DNA of 32,805 bases, taken from NCBI GenBank assembly GCA_930989745.1, contig CAKNMY010000019.1, positions 1-32,805 on the forward strand, given 5' to 3'. Positions 24,585-32,805 of the stretch are shown here, piece by piece. The position numbers and the translations under genes were made by a program. Numbering within the stretch: position 1 is the stretch's first letter; every line of letters starts with the position of its first letter. The notes beneath the pieces are model-generated. The model saw nothing but the letters and a program-made list of their open reading frames with translations, did no database searches and was not told the DNA's origin. The stretch is from an uncultured Lachnospiraceae bacterium. Its GTDB lineage: Bacteria > Bacillota > Clostridia > Lachnospirales > Lachnospiraceae.

Positions 24585-27413
24585 ATGCCGGCGAAAAAAC
24601 AGTATATCAAGATCCGCGGAGCAAATGAGAATAATCTGAAGAATATAGATGTGGATATCCCGAGAAATGAATTTGTGGTGCTTACGGGATTAAGCGGTTC
24701 GGGAAAGAGCTCTCTGGCGTTTGACACGATCTACGCCGAGGGGCAGAGACGCTATATGGAGAGTCTTTCTTCCTATGCCAGACAGTTCCTCGGGCAGATG
24801 GAGAAGCCGAATGTGGAGAGCATTGAGGGGCTCTCCCCCGCCATCTCCATTGACCAGAAGTCCACGAACCGCAACCCGCGCTCCACAGTGGGGACTGTGA
24901 CTGAGATTTATGACTATTTCCGTCTGCTGTACGCCCGTATCGGGATTCCGCACTGCCCCAAGTGCGGCAGGGAGATCGCGAAGCAGACGGTGGATCAGAT
25001 GGTGGACACCATCTTAAAGCTGCCCGAGCGCACGAAGATCCAGCTGCTCGCGCCTGTGGTGCGCGGCCGGAAGGGGCGCCATGAGAAGCTCTTTGCCCAG
25101 GCAAAGAAGAGCGGCTACGTGCGCGTGCGCGTAGATGGAAATATGTATGAGCTGACTGAGGAGATTACACTCGACAAGAATATCAAGCACAACATTGAGA
25201 TTGTTGTGGACCGTCTGATAGTGAAGGACGGAATCCAGAAGCGTCTGACCGATTCGATCGAAAATGTGCTGGAACTGGCGGACGGCCTGCTGGTTGTGGA
25301 TGTGGCGGACGGTGAGCCGCTGAATTTCAGCCAGAGCTTTTCATGCCCGGACTGCGGCATCAGCATGGAGGAGATTGAGCCGCGCAGCTTCTCCTTCAAC
25401 AATCCGTTCGGCGCGTGCCCTGAGTGTTTCGGACTGGGCTACCGCATGGAGTTTGACGAGGATCTGATGATCCCGGATAAGTCGCTCTCCATTGAGGAGG
25501 GAGCGATTCAGGTGCTGGGCTGGCAGTCCTGCAATGATAAGGGGAGCTTTACCCGCGCCATTCTGGACGCGCTGGCAAACGAATACGGATTTTCTCTGTC
25601 CACGCCTTTTCAGGATTATTCCAAAGAGATTCACGATGTCCTGATCCACGGCACCGGGGGCAGAGAAGTAAAAGTCCATTACAGGGGACAGCGCGGAGAG
25701 GGCGTCTACGATGTTGCGTTTGAGGGACTGATTAAGAACGTGGAGCGCCGTTACCGCGAGACGGGTTCTGACGCGATGAAGCAGGAGTATGAGACCTTCA
25801 TGCGCATTACGCCCTGTCCTGCCTGCCACGGACAGCGTTTGAAGGCGACTTCCCTGGGCGTTACGGTGGGAGATAAGAACATCGCAGAGGTGACTGCTCT
25901 GTCCATTGTAAAGCTTCAGGAGTTTATAGAAGAGCTGGATCTCACGAAGACACAGCAGCTGATCGGCGGCCAGATTTTAAAGGAAATCCGCGCGCGCGTG
26001 GGATTTCTGGTGGACGTGGGACTGGATTATCTGACTCTGGCGCGCGCCACAGGGACGCTCTCCGGCGGCGAGGCTCAGCGTATCCGCCTTGCGACTCAGA
26101 TTGGTTCCGGTCTGGTCGGCGTGGCCTATATTCTGGACGAGCCCAGTATCGGACTGCATCAGAGAGACAACGACAAGCTGCTGGCGACGCTGATGCATCT
26201 GCGCGATCTGGGCAACAGCCTGATCGTGGTGGAGCATGACGAGGACACCATGCGCGCCGCGGACTGCATTGTGGATATCGGGCCGGGAGCCGGTGAACAC
26301 GGCGGAGAAGTCGTGGCTGTCGGAACCGCGGAGCAGCTCATGAAGAATAAAAATTCCATAACCGGAGCATACTTAAGCGGTAAGATAAAGATTCCGGTTC
26401 CGGCGGAGCGCAGGCAGCCCACGGGCTGGCTGACCGTCCGCGGCGCAGCGGAGAACAACCTGAAGAATATCGATGTTTCCTTCCCGCTGGGCGTTATGAC
26501 CTGTGTGACCGGCGTATCGGGTTCCGGAAAGAGTTCGCTCGTGAATGAGATTCTCTATAAGCATCTGGCAAAGGAGCTGAATCACGCGCGGGTGATTCCG
26601 GGAAAGCATGACGCCATCGAGGGCGTCCGCCAGCTTGACAAGGTGATTGATATTGATCAGTCTCCGATCGGAAGAACGCCGCGCTCGAATCCCGCGACGT
26701 ACACGGGAGTGTTCGACCTGATCCGGGACCTTTTTGCCGCAACAGCCGACGCGAAGGCGCGCGGTTACAAGAAGGGGCGCTTCAGCTTCAATGTGAAGGG
26801 CGGACGGTGCGAGGCGTGCAGCGGCGACGGTATCATCAAGATCGAGATGCACTTTCTTCCCGACGTCTATGTGCCGTGTGAGGTCTGCCAGGGAAAGCGG
26901 TATAACCGAGAAACTCTGGAGGTAAAATATAAAGGAAAAAGTATTTATGATGTGCTGAATATGACTGTGGAGGAGGCGCTCACTTTCTTCGAGCATGTGC
27001 CGTCCATCCGCAGGAAGATCGAGACGCTCAACGACGTCGGACTTTCCTATATCCGCCTCGGACAGCCCTCCACAACGCTCTCCGGAGGCGAGGCGCAGAG
27101 GATTAAGCTGGCGACGGAACTAAGCCGCAGGAGTACGGGAAAGACGATCTATATTCTGGACGAGCCCACCACAGGTCTGCATTTTGCGGACGTGCACAAG
27201 CTGATTGAGATTTTAAAGCGGCTTTCAGAGGGCGGGAATACCGTCATTGTTATTGAGCACAACCTGGATGTGATCAAGACGGCGGATTATATTATCGATA
27301 TCGGACCGGAGGGCGGAGACCGCGGAGGCACCGTAATCGCGAAGGGAACGCCCGAGGAGGTAGCTGCGAATCCTGTTTCCTACACGGGACAGTATGTGAA
27401 AAAATATCTGTAA
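24585..27413 (+). CDS. uvrA: Excinuclease ABC subunit A
   Basis: A 942-residue UvrA. The first ATPase has Walker [10 protein letters not shown] (35-43); the second has [10 protein letters not shown]. Both signature blocks, [14 protein letters not shown] and [14 protein letters not shown], are present with the Walker B strands [10 protein letters not shown] and [10 protein letters not shown]. Zinc sites are CPKC (124-127), CPDC with CPEC, and CEAC with CEVC near the C-terminal half. UvrA finds bulky DNA damage and hands it to UvrB in nucleotide excision repair. The ATG has AAAGGAG upstream. uvrB is not in the window and is not the upstream gene, unlike the uvrBA order of Bacillus subtilis. An SOS-controlled promoter precedes it. 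Confidence 0.98.
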   Translation: MPAKKQYIKIRGANENNLKNIDVDIPRNEFVVLTGLSGSGKSSLAFDTIYAEGQRRYMESLSSYARQFLGQMEKPNVESIEGLSPAISIDQKSTNRNPRSTVGTVTEIYDYFRLLYARIGIPHCPKCGREIAKQTVDQMVDTILKLPERTKIQLLAPVVRGRKGRHEKLFAQAKKSGYVRVRVDGNMYELTEEITLDKNIKHNIEIVVDRLIVKDGIQKRLTDSIENVLELADGLLVVDVADGEPLNFSQSFSCPDCGISMEEIEPRSFSFNNPFGACPECFGLGYRMEFDEDLMIPDKSLSIEEGAIQVLGWQSCNDKGSFTRAILDALANEYGFSLSTPFQDYSKEIHDVLIHGTGGREVKVHYRGQRGEGVYDVAFEGLIKNVERRYRETGSDAMKQEYETFMRITPCPACHGQRLKATSLGVTVGDKNIAEVTALSIVKLQEFIEELDLTKTQQLIGGQILKEIRARVGFLVDVGLDYLTLARATGTLSGGEAQRIRLATQIGSGLVGVAYILDEPSIGLHQRDNDKLLATLMHLRDLGNSLIVVEHDEDTMRAADCIVDIGPGAGEHGGEVVAVGTAEQLMKNKNSITGAYLSGKIKIPVPAERRQPTGWLTVRGAAENNLKNIDVSFPLGVMTCVTGVSGSGKSSLVNEILYKHLAKELNHARVIPGKHDAIEGVRQLDKVIDIDQSPIGRTPRSNPATYTGVFDLIRDLFAATADAKARGYKKGRFSFNVKGGRCEACSGDGIIKIEMHFLPDVYVPCEVCQGKRYNRETLEVKYKGKSIYDVLNMTVEEALTFFEHVPSIRRKIETLNDVGLSYIRLGQPSTTLSGGEAQRIKLATELSRRSTGKTIYILDEPTTGLHFADVHKLIEILKRLSEGGNTVIVIEHNLDVIKTADYIIDIGPEGGDRGGTVIAKGTPEEVAANPVSYTGQYVKKYL

Positions 27414-27418
27414 AACGC

Positions 27419-27447
27419 TTTCCATTTTTCCGGGGATTGTTTATAAT
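27419..27447 (+). promoter_or_regulatory. Promoter of mreB
   Basis: TTTCCA (27419-27424) and a perfect TATAAT (27442-27447) have a 17-base spacer, in the gap between uvrA and mreB. Confidence 0.75.
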
Positions 27448-27486
27448 GATGTCAGGATTTTACAGTTTGACAGAAAGGGGAGTATT

Positions 27487-28479
27487 ATGGCAATAGCAAC
27501 CGATATTGGAATTGACCTTGGAACCTCCAGTATTCTGGTGTATGCCAAGAATAAGGGAGTTGTACTCAAAGAGCCGTCCGTGGTTGCCTATGACAAGGAT
27601 TCGGACAAGGTAAAGGCGATCGGCGAGGAAGCACGTCAGATGATCGGAAGGACTCCGGGAAATATTATGGCGATCCGTCCGCTGCGGCAGGGCGTGATTT
27701 CAGATTATACCATTACAGAGAAAATGCTGAAATACTTTATCAATAAAGCTATGGGCAGAAAGGCATTCAAGAAGCCTCGGATCAGTATCTGTGTGCCCAG
27801 CGGCGTGACGGAAGTGGAGAGGAAGGCCGTGGAGGAGGCAACCTACCAGGCGGGGGCCAGGGAGGTTACAATCGTGGAAGAGCCGGTGGCGGCCGCGATC
27901 GGCGCAGGCGTGGATATCGTAAAGCCATGCGGAAATATGCTCGTAGACGTGGGCGGAGGAACCACGGACGTGGCTGTGATCTCGCTGGGAGGAACCGTTG
28001 TATCCAGTTCCATCCGGGTGGCGGGTACGAATTTTGATGAGGCGATTATCCGCCATGCCAGAAGGAATCACAACCTCCTGATCGGAGAGCAGACCGCTGA
28101 AGCAGTCAAGATTCAGATTGGAACGGCATTTCGCCGTCCGCAGATTAAGACCATGGAGATCCGCGGAAGAAATGTGGTTACAGGCCTTCCGAAGACGGTA
28201 ACTATCAGTTCTGAGGAGATTCGCGAAGCGCTCAAGGAGTCTGTGCACCAGATTGTGGATGCCGTGCACAGCGTGCTGGAGAAGACGCCGCCGGAGCTTG
28301 CCGCGGACATTGCTGACCGCGGGATTATCCTGACCGGGGGCGGAGCGCTGCTGGACGGACTTGAGGAGATTATACAGGAGCGCACGGGAATCAACACCAT
28401 GACCGCCGAGCATCCCGATCTGGCGGTGGCGATGGGAACCGGTCAGTATCTGGAGACCATGGCGAGATTAGGAAAGTAA
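27487..28479 (+). CDS. mreB: MreB/Mbl-type cell-shape actin
   Basis: A 330-residue actin-like protein. GIDLGTSSILVYAKNKG (phosphate 1), VDVGGGTTDVAVISLGG (phosphate 2) and ILTGGGALLDGLEEII (adenosine) are the nucleotide-binding motifs. KPRISICVPSGVTEVERKAV and TIVEEPVAAAIGAG are strongly conserved MreB blocks. MreB forms membrane-bound filaments that guide peptidoglycan synthesis. mreC and mreD are not next to it, so it may be a second copy such as Mbl or MreBH; the sequence alone does not decide this. The ATG follows AAAGGGGAG. It has its own promoter and is followed after four bases by recD2, so the two are probably co-transcribed. Confidence 0.93.
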   Translation: MAIATDIGIDLGTSSILVYAKNKGVVLKEPSVVAYDKDSDKVKAIGEEARQMIGRTPGNIMAIRPLRQGVISDYTITEKMLKYFINKAMGRKAFKKPRISICVPSGVTEVERKAVEEATYQAGAREVTIVEEPVAAAIGAGVDIVKPCGNMLVDVGGGTTDVAVISLGGTVVSSSIRVAGTNFDEAIIRHARRNHNLLIGEQTAEAVKIQIGTAFRRPQIKTMEIRGRNVVTGLPKTVTISSEEIREALKESVHQIVDAVHSVLEKTPPELAADIADRGIILTGGGALLDGLEEIIQERTGINTMTAEHPDLAVAMGTGQYLETMARLGK

Positions 28480-28483
28480 CAGT

Positions 28484-30727
28484 ATGCAAACGACAATAGA
28501 AGGACATGTGGAACACATCATATTCCGGAATGAAGAGAACGGCTACACGGTCTGCGTCGTCAACTGGGAGGGCGAGGAGGTTACCTGTGTAGGCGTTTTC
28601 AGTTATATTTCGGAGGGAGAACTCATCGAGGCGCAGGGAAGCTACACAGAGCATGCCACTTATGGAAAGCAGTTTAAAGTGGAAGCGTATCAGATCAAGA
28701 TCCCGCAGGACACGGCAGCTCTGGAGCGCTATCTCGGTTCCGGCGCGATCAAGGGGATCGGGGCGGCGCTGGCCGCGCGGATCATTCGCCATTTCGGAGC
28801 GGACACGCTTCGGATCATGGAGGAAGAGCCTGAGCGTCTGGCGGAAATCAAGGGAATCAGCAGCCGCAAGGCGCAGGAGATCGGCGTTCAGCTTGCTGAA
28901 AAGTCCGAGATGCGCAATGCCATGATTTTTCTGCAGCAGTACGGAATATCCCTTGCGCTTGGAGCAAAGATTTATAATCAGTACGGGGATACCATGTACC
29001 AGGTGCTGCAGGAGAATCCGTACAAACTTGCGGAAGATATTCAGGGCGTGGGATTTAAGATTGCCGATGAGATCGCGGCAAAGGCGGGGATCGCGGGCAA
29101 TTCAGAACACCGCGTCCGCAGCGGCCTGTTTTACGTCCTGGCGCAGGCAACGACAGAAGGGCATGTATATCTTCCCAAACAGGTGCTGTTTGGGCGCGGA
29201 AGAGATCTGCTCGGCGTGGAGGAGGAGCTTTTGAAGAAGTGTCTGATGGATCTTGCGATCGAGCGCAAGGTCATTCTCAAGGAACTTCCCGATGCTTCCG
29301 GACAGACGCGGCAAATCGTGTATTCCAGCCAGTACTATTATCTGGAGCTGAATGTGGCGCGGATGCTGCACGATCTGAATATCAGCTGTGAGGAGGATGA
29401 TGTGCGGATAGACCGCCGCATCCGCAAGCTGGAAAAGAATGAGGACATCTCGCTGGATGATCTGCAGAGGGAGGCGGTCAGAGAAGCCGTCAGAAACGGC
29501 CTGTTTATCCTGACAGGAGGTCCCGGAACCGGAAAGACGACCACAATCAATGCGATCATCCGATATTTTGAGAGCGAGGGGATGGATATTCTGCTTGCCG
29601 CGCCCACAGGGCGGGCCGCAAAGCGCATGACGGAGGCGACAGGGTTTGAGGCCTCGACGATTCATCGTCTCCTGGAGCTCTCCGGGGGGATGGAGGACGA
29701 GTCCGCCCATGTGAGGTTTGAGCGGAATGAGCAGAATCCGCTGGAGGCTGATGTAATCATCATTGATGAGATGTCGATGGTTGACATTTTTCTGATGCAC
29801 GCGCTGCTCTCAGCGGTTCTTCCGGGTACGCGCCTGGTGCTGGTGGGGGATATGAACCAGCTCCCGAGCGTGGGGCCGGGAAGCGTGCTGAAGGACCTGA
29901 TTCATTCCCGCTGCTTTCACGTCGTGGAGCTGACGACGATCTTCCGCCAGGCAACGGAGAGCGATATCGTTGTGAACGCCCACAAGATCCACAGAGGAGA
30001 GAAGGTGACGCTCGACAATAAGAGCCGCGACTTCTTTTTCCTGAAGCGATACGATGTCAACGTGATTTTAAAGGTTATTGTCACGCTGATCCAGCAGAAG
30101 CTTCCGAGATATGTGGACGCGAACCCGATGGATATCCAGGTGCTCACCCCCATGCGGAAGGGCGTTCTGGGCGTAGAGAATCTGAACAGCATCCTGCAGA
30201 GATTTTTGAACCCTCCGTCTCCCGACAAGGCGGAGAAGGAGACTGCCCGGGGCATTTTCCGCGAGGGGGACAAGGTCATGCAGATCCGGAATAATTATCA
30301 GCTTGAGTGGGAGATTCGCGGAAAGCACGGCATTGTCGCGGAATCCGGCATGGGTGTCTTTAATGGGGATTTGGGCACTGTGCGGGAGATCAACCCTTAC
30401 AGCGAACTGCTGACCGTGGAGTTTGAGGAGGGCAGGTTCGTGGACTATGAGTTCAAGCAGCTCGAAGAATTGGAGCTTGCCTATGCCGTGACGATACATA
30501 AGTCGCAGGGAAGCGAGTACCCTGCGGTTATCATCCCTCTGCTCGGAGGGCCGCGCCTTCTGATGACGCGCAATCTGCTCTATACGGCAGTCACCAGGGC
30601 GCGCAGGTGCGTAACTCTGGTGGGAAGCGACGTGACGTTCCAGGCAATGATTGACAACAAGATTGAGCAGAGCCGTTATACAACGCTCGCGCTGCGGATA
30701 CGGGAATTCGAGAAGCAGGAACCGTAG
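28484..30727 (+). CDS. recD2: RecD2-type ATP-dependent DNA helicase
   Basis: A 747-residue SF1B helicase. The N-terminal OB-like and helix-hairpin-helix region (about 1-210) has AIKGIGAALAARIIRHFG, IKGISSRKAQEIG and IQGVGFKIADEIA, typical of RecD2 and absent from RecBCD-type RecD. Walker A is GGPGTGKTTT (345-354) and Walker B is VIIIDEMSMVD. Further helicase motifs include LVLVGDMNQLPSVGPG and, near the C terminus, AYAVTIHKSQGSEYP and LLYTAVTRARRCVTLVG. RecD2 unwinds DNA 5' to 3' and works without RecBC. No strong ribosome binding site precedes the ATG, but it is four bases after the mreB stop, so translational coupling is likely. Confidence 0.94.
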   Translation: MQTTIEGHVEHIIFRNEENGYTVCVVNWEGEEVTCVGVFSYISEGELIEAQGSYTEHATYGKQFKVEAYQIKIPQDTAALERYLGSGAIKGIGAALAARIIRHFGADTLRIMEEEPERLAEIKGISSRKAQEIGVQLAEKSEMRNAMIFLQQYGISLALGAKIYNQYGDTMYQVLQENPYKLAEDIQGVGFKIADEIAAKAGIAGNSEHRVRSGLFYVLAQATTEGHVYLPKQVLFGRGRDLLGVEEELLKKCLMDLAIERKVILKELPDASGQTRQIVYSSQYYYLELNVARMLHDLNISCEEDDVRIDRRIRKLEKNEDISLDDLQREAVREAVRNGLFILTGGPGTGKTTTINAIIRYFESEGMDILLAAPTGRAAKRMTEATGFEASTIHRLLELSGGMEDESAHVRFERNEQNPLEADVIIIDEMSMVDIFLMHALLSAVLPGTRLVLVGDMNQLPSVGPGSVLKDLIHSRCFHVVELTTIFRQATESDIVVNAHKIHRGEKVTLDNKSRDFFFLKRYDVNVILKVIVTLIQQKLPRYVDANPMDIQVLTPMRKGVLGVENLNSILQRFLNPPSPDKAEKETARGIFREGDKVMQIRNNYQLEWEIRGKHGIVAESGMGVFNGDLGTVREINPYSELLTVEFEEGRFVDYEFKQLEELELAYAVTIHKSQGSEYPAVIIPLLGGPRLLMTRNLLYTAVTRARRCVTLVGSDVTFQAMIDNKIEQSRYTTLALRIREFEKQEP

Positions 30728-30767
30728 AAATTCCTGAGAAGAGAGCCTCTGGAAAAAGACGGCACAT

Positions 30768-31547
30768 ATGAAGAAAAACGCTAACAGAAAGAAAACAGAA
30801 TGGAACCGCATGCTTGATATATTATATCCGAGACACTGCGCTCTCTGCCATGAAATTCTCACGGCGAAGGGCGCAGTTTGCCTGTCCGGGGAAATTCGGG
30901 GAGGAGATCCGCTGATCTGTCCCGGCTGCCGCGGCAGGGCTGTGCCTGTCACGGAACCGAAATGCAAAAAATGCGGCAAGCCGCTGGCTGTTCAGGAACA
31001 GGAATACTGCGCGGACTGCCGGCGCCGCCCGAGGTACTTTGAGGAGGGAGCGGGAATCTTCCGGTATGATGATGTGATGAGGGTTTCCATGGGATATTTT
31101 AAATATCGGGGAAGGGCGGAATATGCCGAATTTTTTGGCAGAGAATTGTATCGCGGAAGCGTCCGGCAGCTGGAGAGATGGCAGCCGGATCTTTTGATAC
31201 CGGTTCCCATCCACCGCAGCCGCATGGCTGAGCGGGGCTATAATCAGGCAGGGCTGCTGGCGGAACAGCTCTCCGCTCTGTCGGGCATTCCGGATGATCA
31301 GGTCTCGATCCGGCGGAAAAAGCGCACGGCGGCGCTGAAAAAGCAGACTCCCGAGCAGCGGAGAAAATCCATGTACCGGGTATTTGCGGCGAAGAAGGGA
31401 GTACGCCTTCCGAAGCGGGTTGTGATTGTGGATGACATTTATACAACCGGAAGCACCGTGAATGCGCTGGCAAAGGTTCTGAGACAGTGCGGGGCGGAAA
31501 AGGTATATTTTCTGACAGTATGTATTGGAACCGGAGAAAAAATGTAG
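30768..31547 (+). CDS. comF: ComF family phosphoribosyltransferase-like protein
   Basis: A 259-residue ComF protein. The N-terminal zinc-finger-like part has four CxxC pairs (CALC at 24-27, CPGC, CKKC and CADC). The middle has FKYRGRAEYAEFFGREL, and the C terminus has PVPIHRSRMAERGYNQAGLL, then the PRPP-loop VVIVDDIYTTGSTVNALAKV. ComF is needed for DNA uptake in Bacillus competence and is the likely partner of ComFA; here it follows recD2, as often seen in Clostridia. No separate promoter was found; the gap to recD2 is 40 bases. Confidence 0.92.
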   Translation: MKKNANRKKTEWNRMLDILYPRHCALCHEILTAKGAVCLSGEIRGGDPLICPGCRGRAVPVTEPKCKKCGKPLAVQEQEYCADCRRRPRYFEEGAGIFRYDDVMRVSMGYFKYRGRAEYAEFFGRELYRGSVRQLERWQPDLLIPVPIHRSRMAERGYNQAGLLAEQLSALSGIPDDQVSIRRKKRTAALKKQTPEQRRKSMYRVFAAKKGVRLPKRVVIVDDIYTTGSTVNALAKVLRQCGAEKVYFLTVCIGTGEKM

Positions 31548-31581
31548 ATCCTAGATTTTTCTCAAAATTTCGCAGAATTGC

Positions 31582-31610
31582 TTTTCACATCTGAAAATGT
31601 ATGGTAGAAT
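31582..31610 (+). promoter_or_regulatory. Promoter of the membrane-protein gene pair
   Basis: TTTTCA (31582-31587) and TAGAAT (31605-31610) are 17 bases apart, with TGG directly before the -10 box (extended -10). Confidence 0.6.
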
Positions 31611-31657
31611 AAACTAGATCATGAGACGTTAGAATTGGGGGAAGAAGGAGCATTTTT

Positions 31658-32107
31658 ATGTTGAATGAAGAGCGCATCCGAATGATGACAAAGCTGGCGC
31701 GCTATGAGGCAAAGGACGGGAAGAAAGCGCTGAAGATCAGCCGATACTACCGTCATGACTACCTGGGGCTGGCTCTGCTGAAGAACTTTTTTCTGGTGAC
31801 GATCGGATATCTTCTGGTCCTGGTGATGATCGCGGGATATTTTCTTGACTTTCTGTTGGACCATGTGCAGGAGCTGAATATCAGGCTTCTGATCACAGGG
31901 GTCGTGGCCGGATATGCGGCTGTTCTCGTTTTATACACAGTGATTACTTATGTGGTCAGCTCTGTGCGTTATGCGAGAGCGAGAAAGAGCGTGAAGGGCT
32001 ATTATGGAAAGCTGGGAGAACTTTCCAGATTGTATGCCCGCGAAGAGAAGAAATTGGGACGCCGGTTGGGCAGGAGGAATGATGATGACATTTTTGCTGG
32101 AAGGTAA
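31658..32107 (+). CDS. Small membrane protein of unknown function
   Basis: A 149-residue protein I do not recognise. The N-terminal 45 residues are polar and basic, followed by two membrane segments (about 46-70, FFLVTIGYLLVLVMIAGYFL, and about 80-105, LLITGVVAGYAAVLVLYTVI). The C-terminal tail of about 40 residues is very basic (RYARARKSVKGYY and KKLGRRLGRRND) and is probably on the cytoplasmic side. The ATG at 31658 follows AAGGAG. The next membrane-protein gene starts inside its last codons, so the two are translated together and may form a complex. Confidence 0.75.
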   Translation: MLNEERIRMMTKLARYEAKDGKKALKISRYYRHDYLGLALLKNFFLVTIGYLLVLVMIAGYFLDFLLDHVQELNIRLLITGVVAGYAAVLVLYTVITYVVSSVRYARARKSVKGYYGKLGELSRLYAREEKKLGRRLGRRNDDDIFAGR

Positions 32108-32805
32108 GGAAAAGCTGAAGATTCTCTACGGTCGGTATGGGACGTATATTTCTCCGATCCTGAAGTTCATACTGGCACTTTTTATATTTAGCAGTATTAA
32201 TCGTCAGCTGGGATATCTGGCGGCTCTGAATAATATTTTTGTTGTGCTGATTCTGGCGCTGATCTGTTCAATCATCCCTCTGAACGGCATTGCTGTGTTC
32301 GGAGGACTGCTGATCATAGGACACTGCTTTGGGCTGAGCCTTGTGGCAGGCATCGTGGCTGTGATCCTGTTTCTGGTGATTGAGATCCTGTATCTCAGAT
32401 TCGTTCAGGGCGACAGCCTGGCGCTGGTCCTGATGCCGGTGGCATCTTCTCTCGGCATACCATGCGCAGTGCCTATAGGATTCGGACTGATGCGGGGGCC
32501 GATGTCCGCAATCTCCGTAAGCTGCGGCGTTGCGGTCTGCTATTTTCTGGATGTTGTAAAGGCAAATGCCGCAGCGCTCCAGAACTCGGACAGCGGGGCA
32601 GTCATGGAGAATTTTCAGGTGCTTCTGAACGGGTTTGTGAATAACCGGGAGATGCTGATGGTAATGATTGCGTCCATCACAGTGACGCTGGTGGTCAGCG
32701 TAGTGCGCAGGCTCAGCGTGGATTATTCCTGGCATATAGCCATTGTACTGGGTGCGGTTACATATGTGATTATCATGATAGCGGGCGGTATGTTTGTCGA
32801 GATCG
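32085..32805 (+). CDS. Multi-pass membrane protein (partial, runs off the window)
   Basis: An open frame of 240 codons to the end of the window with no stop. It is strongly hydrophobic, with about six or seven membrane segments, including FVVLILALICSIIPLNGIAV, LVAGIVAVILFLVIEILYL and IAIVLGAVTYVIIMIAGGMF. GLMRGPMSAISVSCG and a polar stretch around NAAALQNSDSGAVMENFQVL separate the halves. No family is recognised; the pattern would suit a transporter subunit or permease-like protein. Three ATGs in a row occur at 32079, 32082 and 32085; AGGAGG at 32072-32077 favours the last. It overlaps the upstream gene by 23 bases. Confidence 0.7.
   Translation, partial: MTFLLEGKEKLKILYGRYGTYISPILKFILALFIFSSINRQLGYLAALNNIFVVLILALICSIIPLNGIAVFGGLLIIGHCFGLSLVAGIVAVILFLVIEILYLRFVQGDSLALVLMPVASSLGIPCAVPIGFGLMRGPMSAISVSCGVAVCYFLDVVKANAAALQNSDSGAVMENFQVLLNGFVNNREMLMVMIASITVTLVVSVVRRLSVDYSWHIAIVLGAVTYVIIMIAGGMFVEI

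Noticed and set aside
1..32805. CRISPR array, tRNA or rRNA gene, prophage or complete insertion sequence
   Set aside because: No regularly spaced repeats, cloverleaf-like sequences, phage structural genes or transposase genes were seen while reading both strands.

Overview
The window is a chromosomal segment from a Gram-positive, endospore-forming anaerobe, most likely a member of the Lachnospiraceae (Clostridia). This rests on the germination protease and SpoIIP genes, strong AGGAGG-type ribosome binding sites, TTG starts, a Firmicutes-type SOS box and the typical gene order rpsT / gpr - spoIIP - lepA - hemW. The genus is an inference. No CRISPR array, tRNA, rRNA, complete insertion sequence, prophage or recognisable defence system was seen.

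Positions 1-3105 are a loose accessory stretch: the tail of an unknown gene, a HAD-like protein, a small basic protein, a flavin reductase, the decayed C-terminal remnant of an ABC exporter ATPase, and an aminoglycoside/choline-type kinase. Positions 3124-8469 look like a carbohydrate or polyol module: a ROK repressor, then a zinc sorbitol/xylitol-type dehydrogenase, a GPH-family symporter, a Gfo/Idh/MocA oxidoreductase and a YccF-like membrane protein. The repressor and dehydrogenase promoters share a similar AT-rich element just downstream of the -10 box, which suggests autoregulated control by the ROK protein.

Positions 8549-13280 hold a MelA-type GH4 alpha-galactosidase (minus strand), a divergent AraC regulator, and a large minus-strand protein that looks like an unclassified glycoside hydrolase. 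Two AraC-type half-sites exactly 22 bp apart lie just upstream of the melA -35 region. With the polyol genes, this suggests use of an alpha-galactoside, possibly one containing a polyol; the substrate is not shown by the sequence.

Positions 13521-18735 hold a shortened DUF2200 protein, then on the minus strand rpsT and the set mutS2 - response regulator - histidine kinase. Positions 18960-31547 are core genes on the plus strand: gpr, spoIIP, lepA, hemW, uvrA, mreB, recD2 and comF. uvrA has a near-consensus LexA box inside its promoter. The window ends in two overlapping membrane-protein genes of unknown function, the second cut off by the window edge.

Most of the window is ordinary chromosome. 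The points most worth checking are the unclassified hydrolase, the two inferred regulatory circuits, the uvrA leader, the rpsT leader hairpin and the internally shortened DUF2200 protein.
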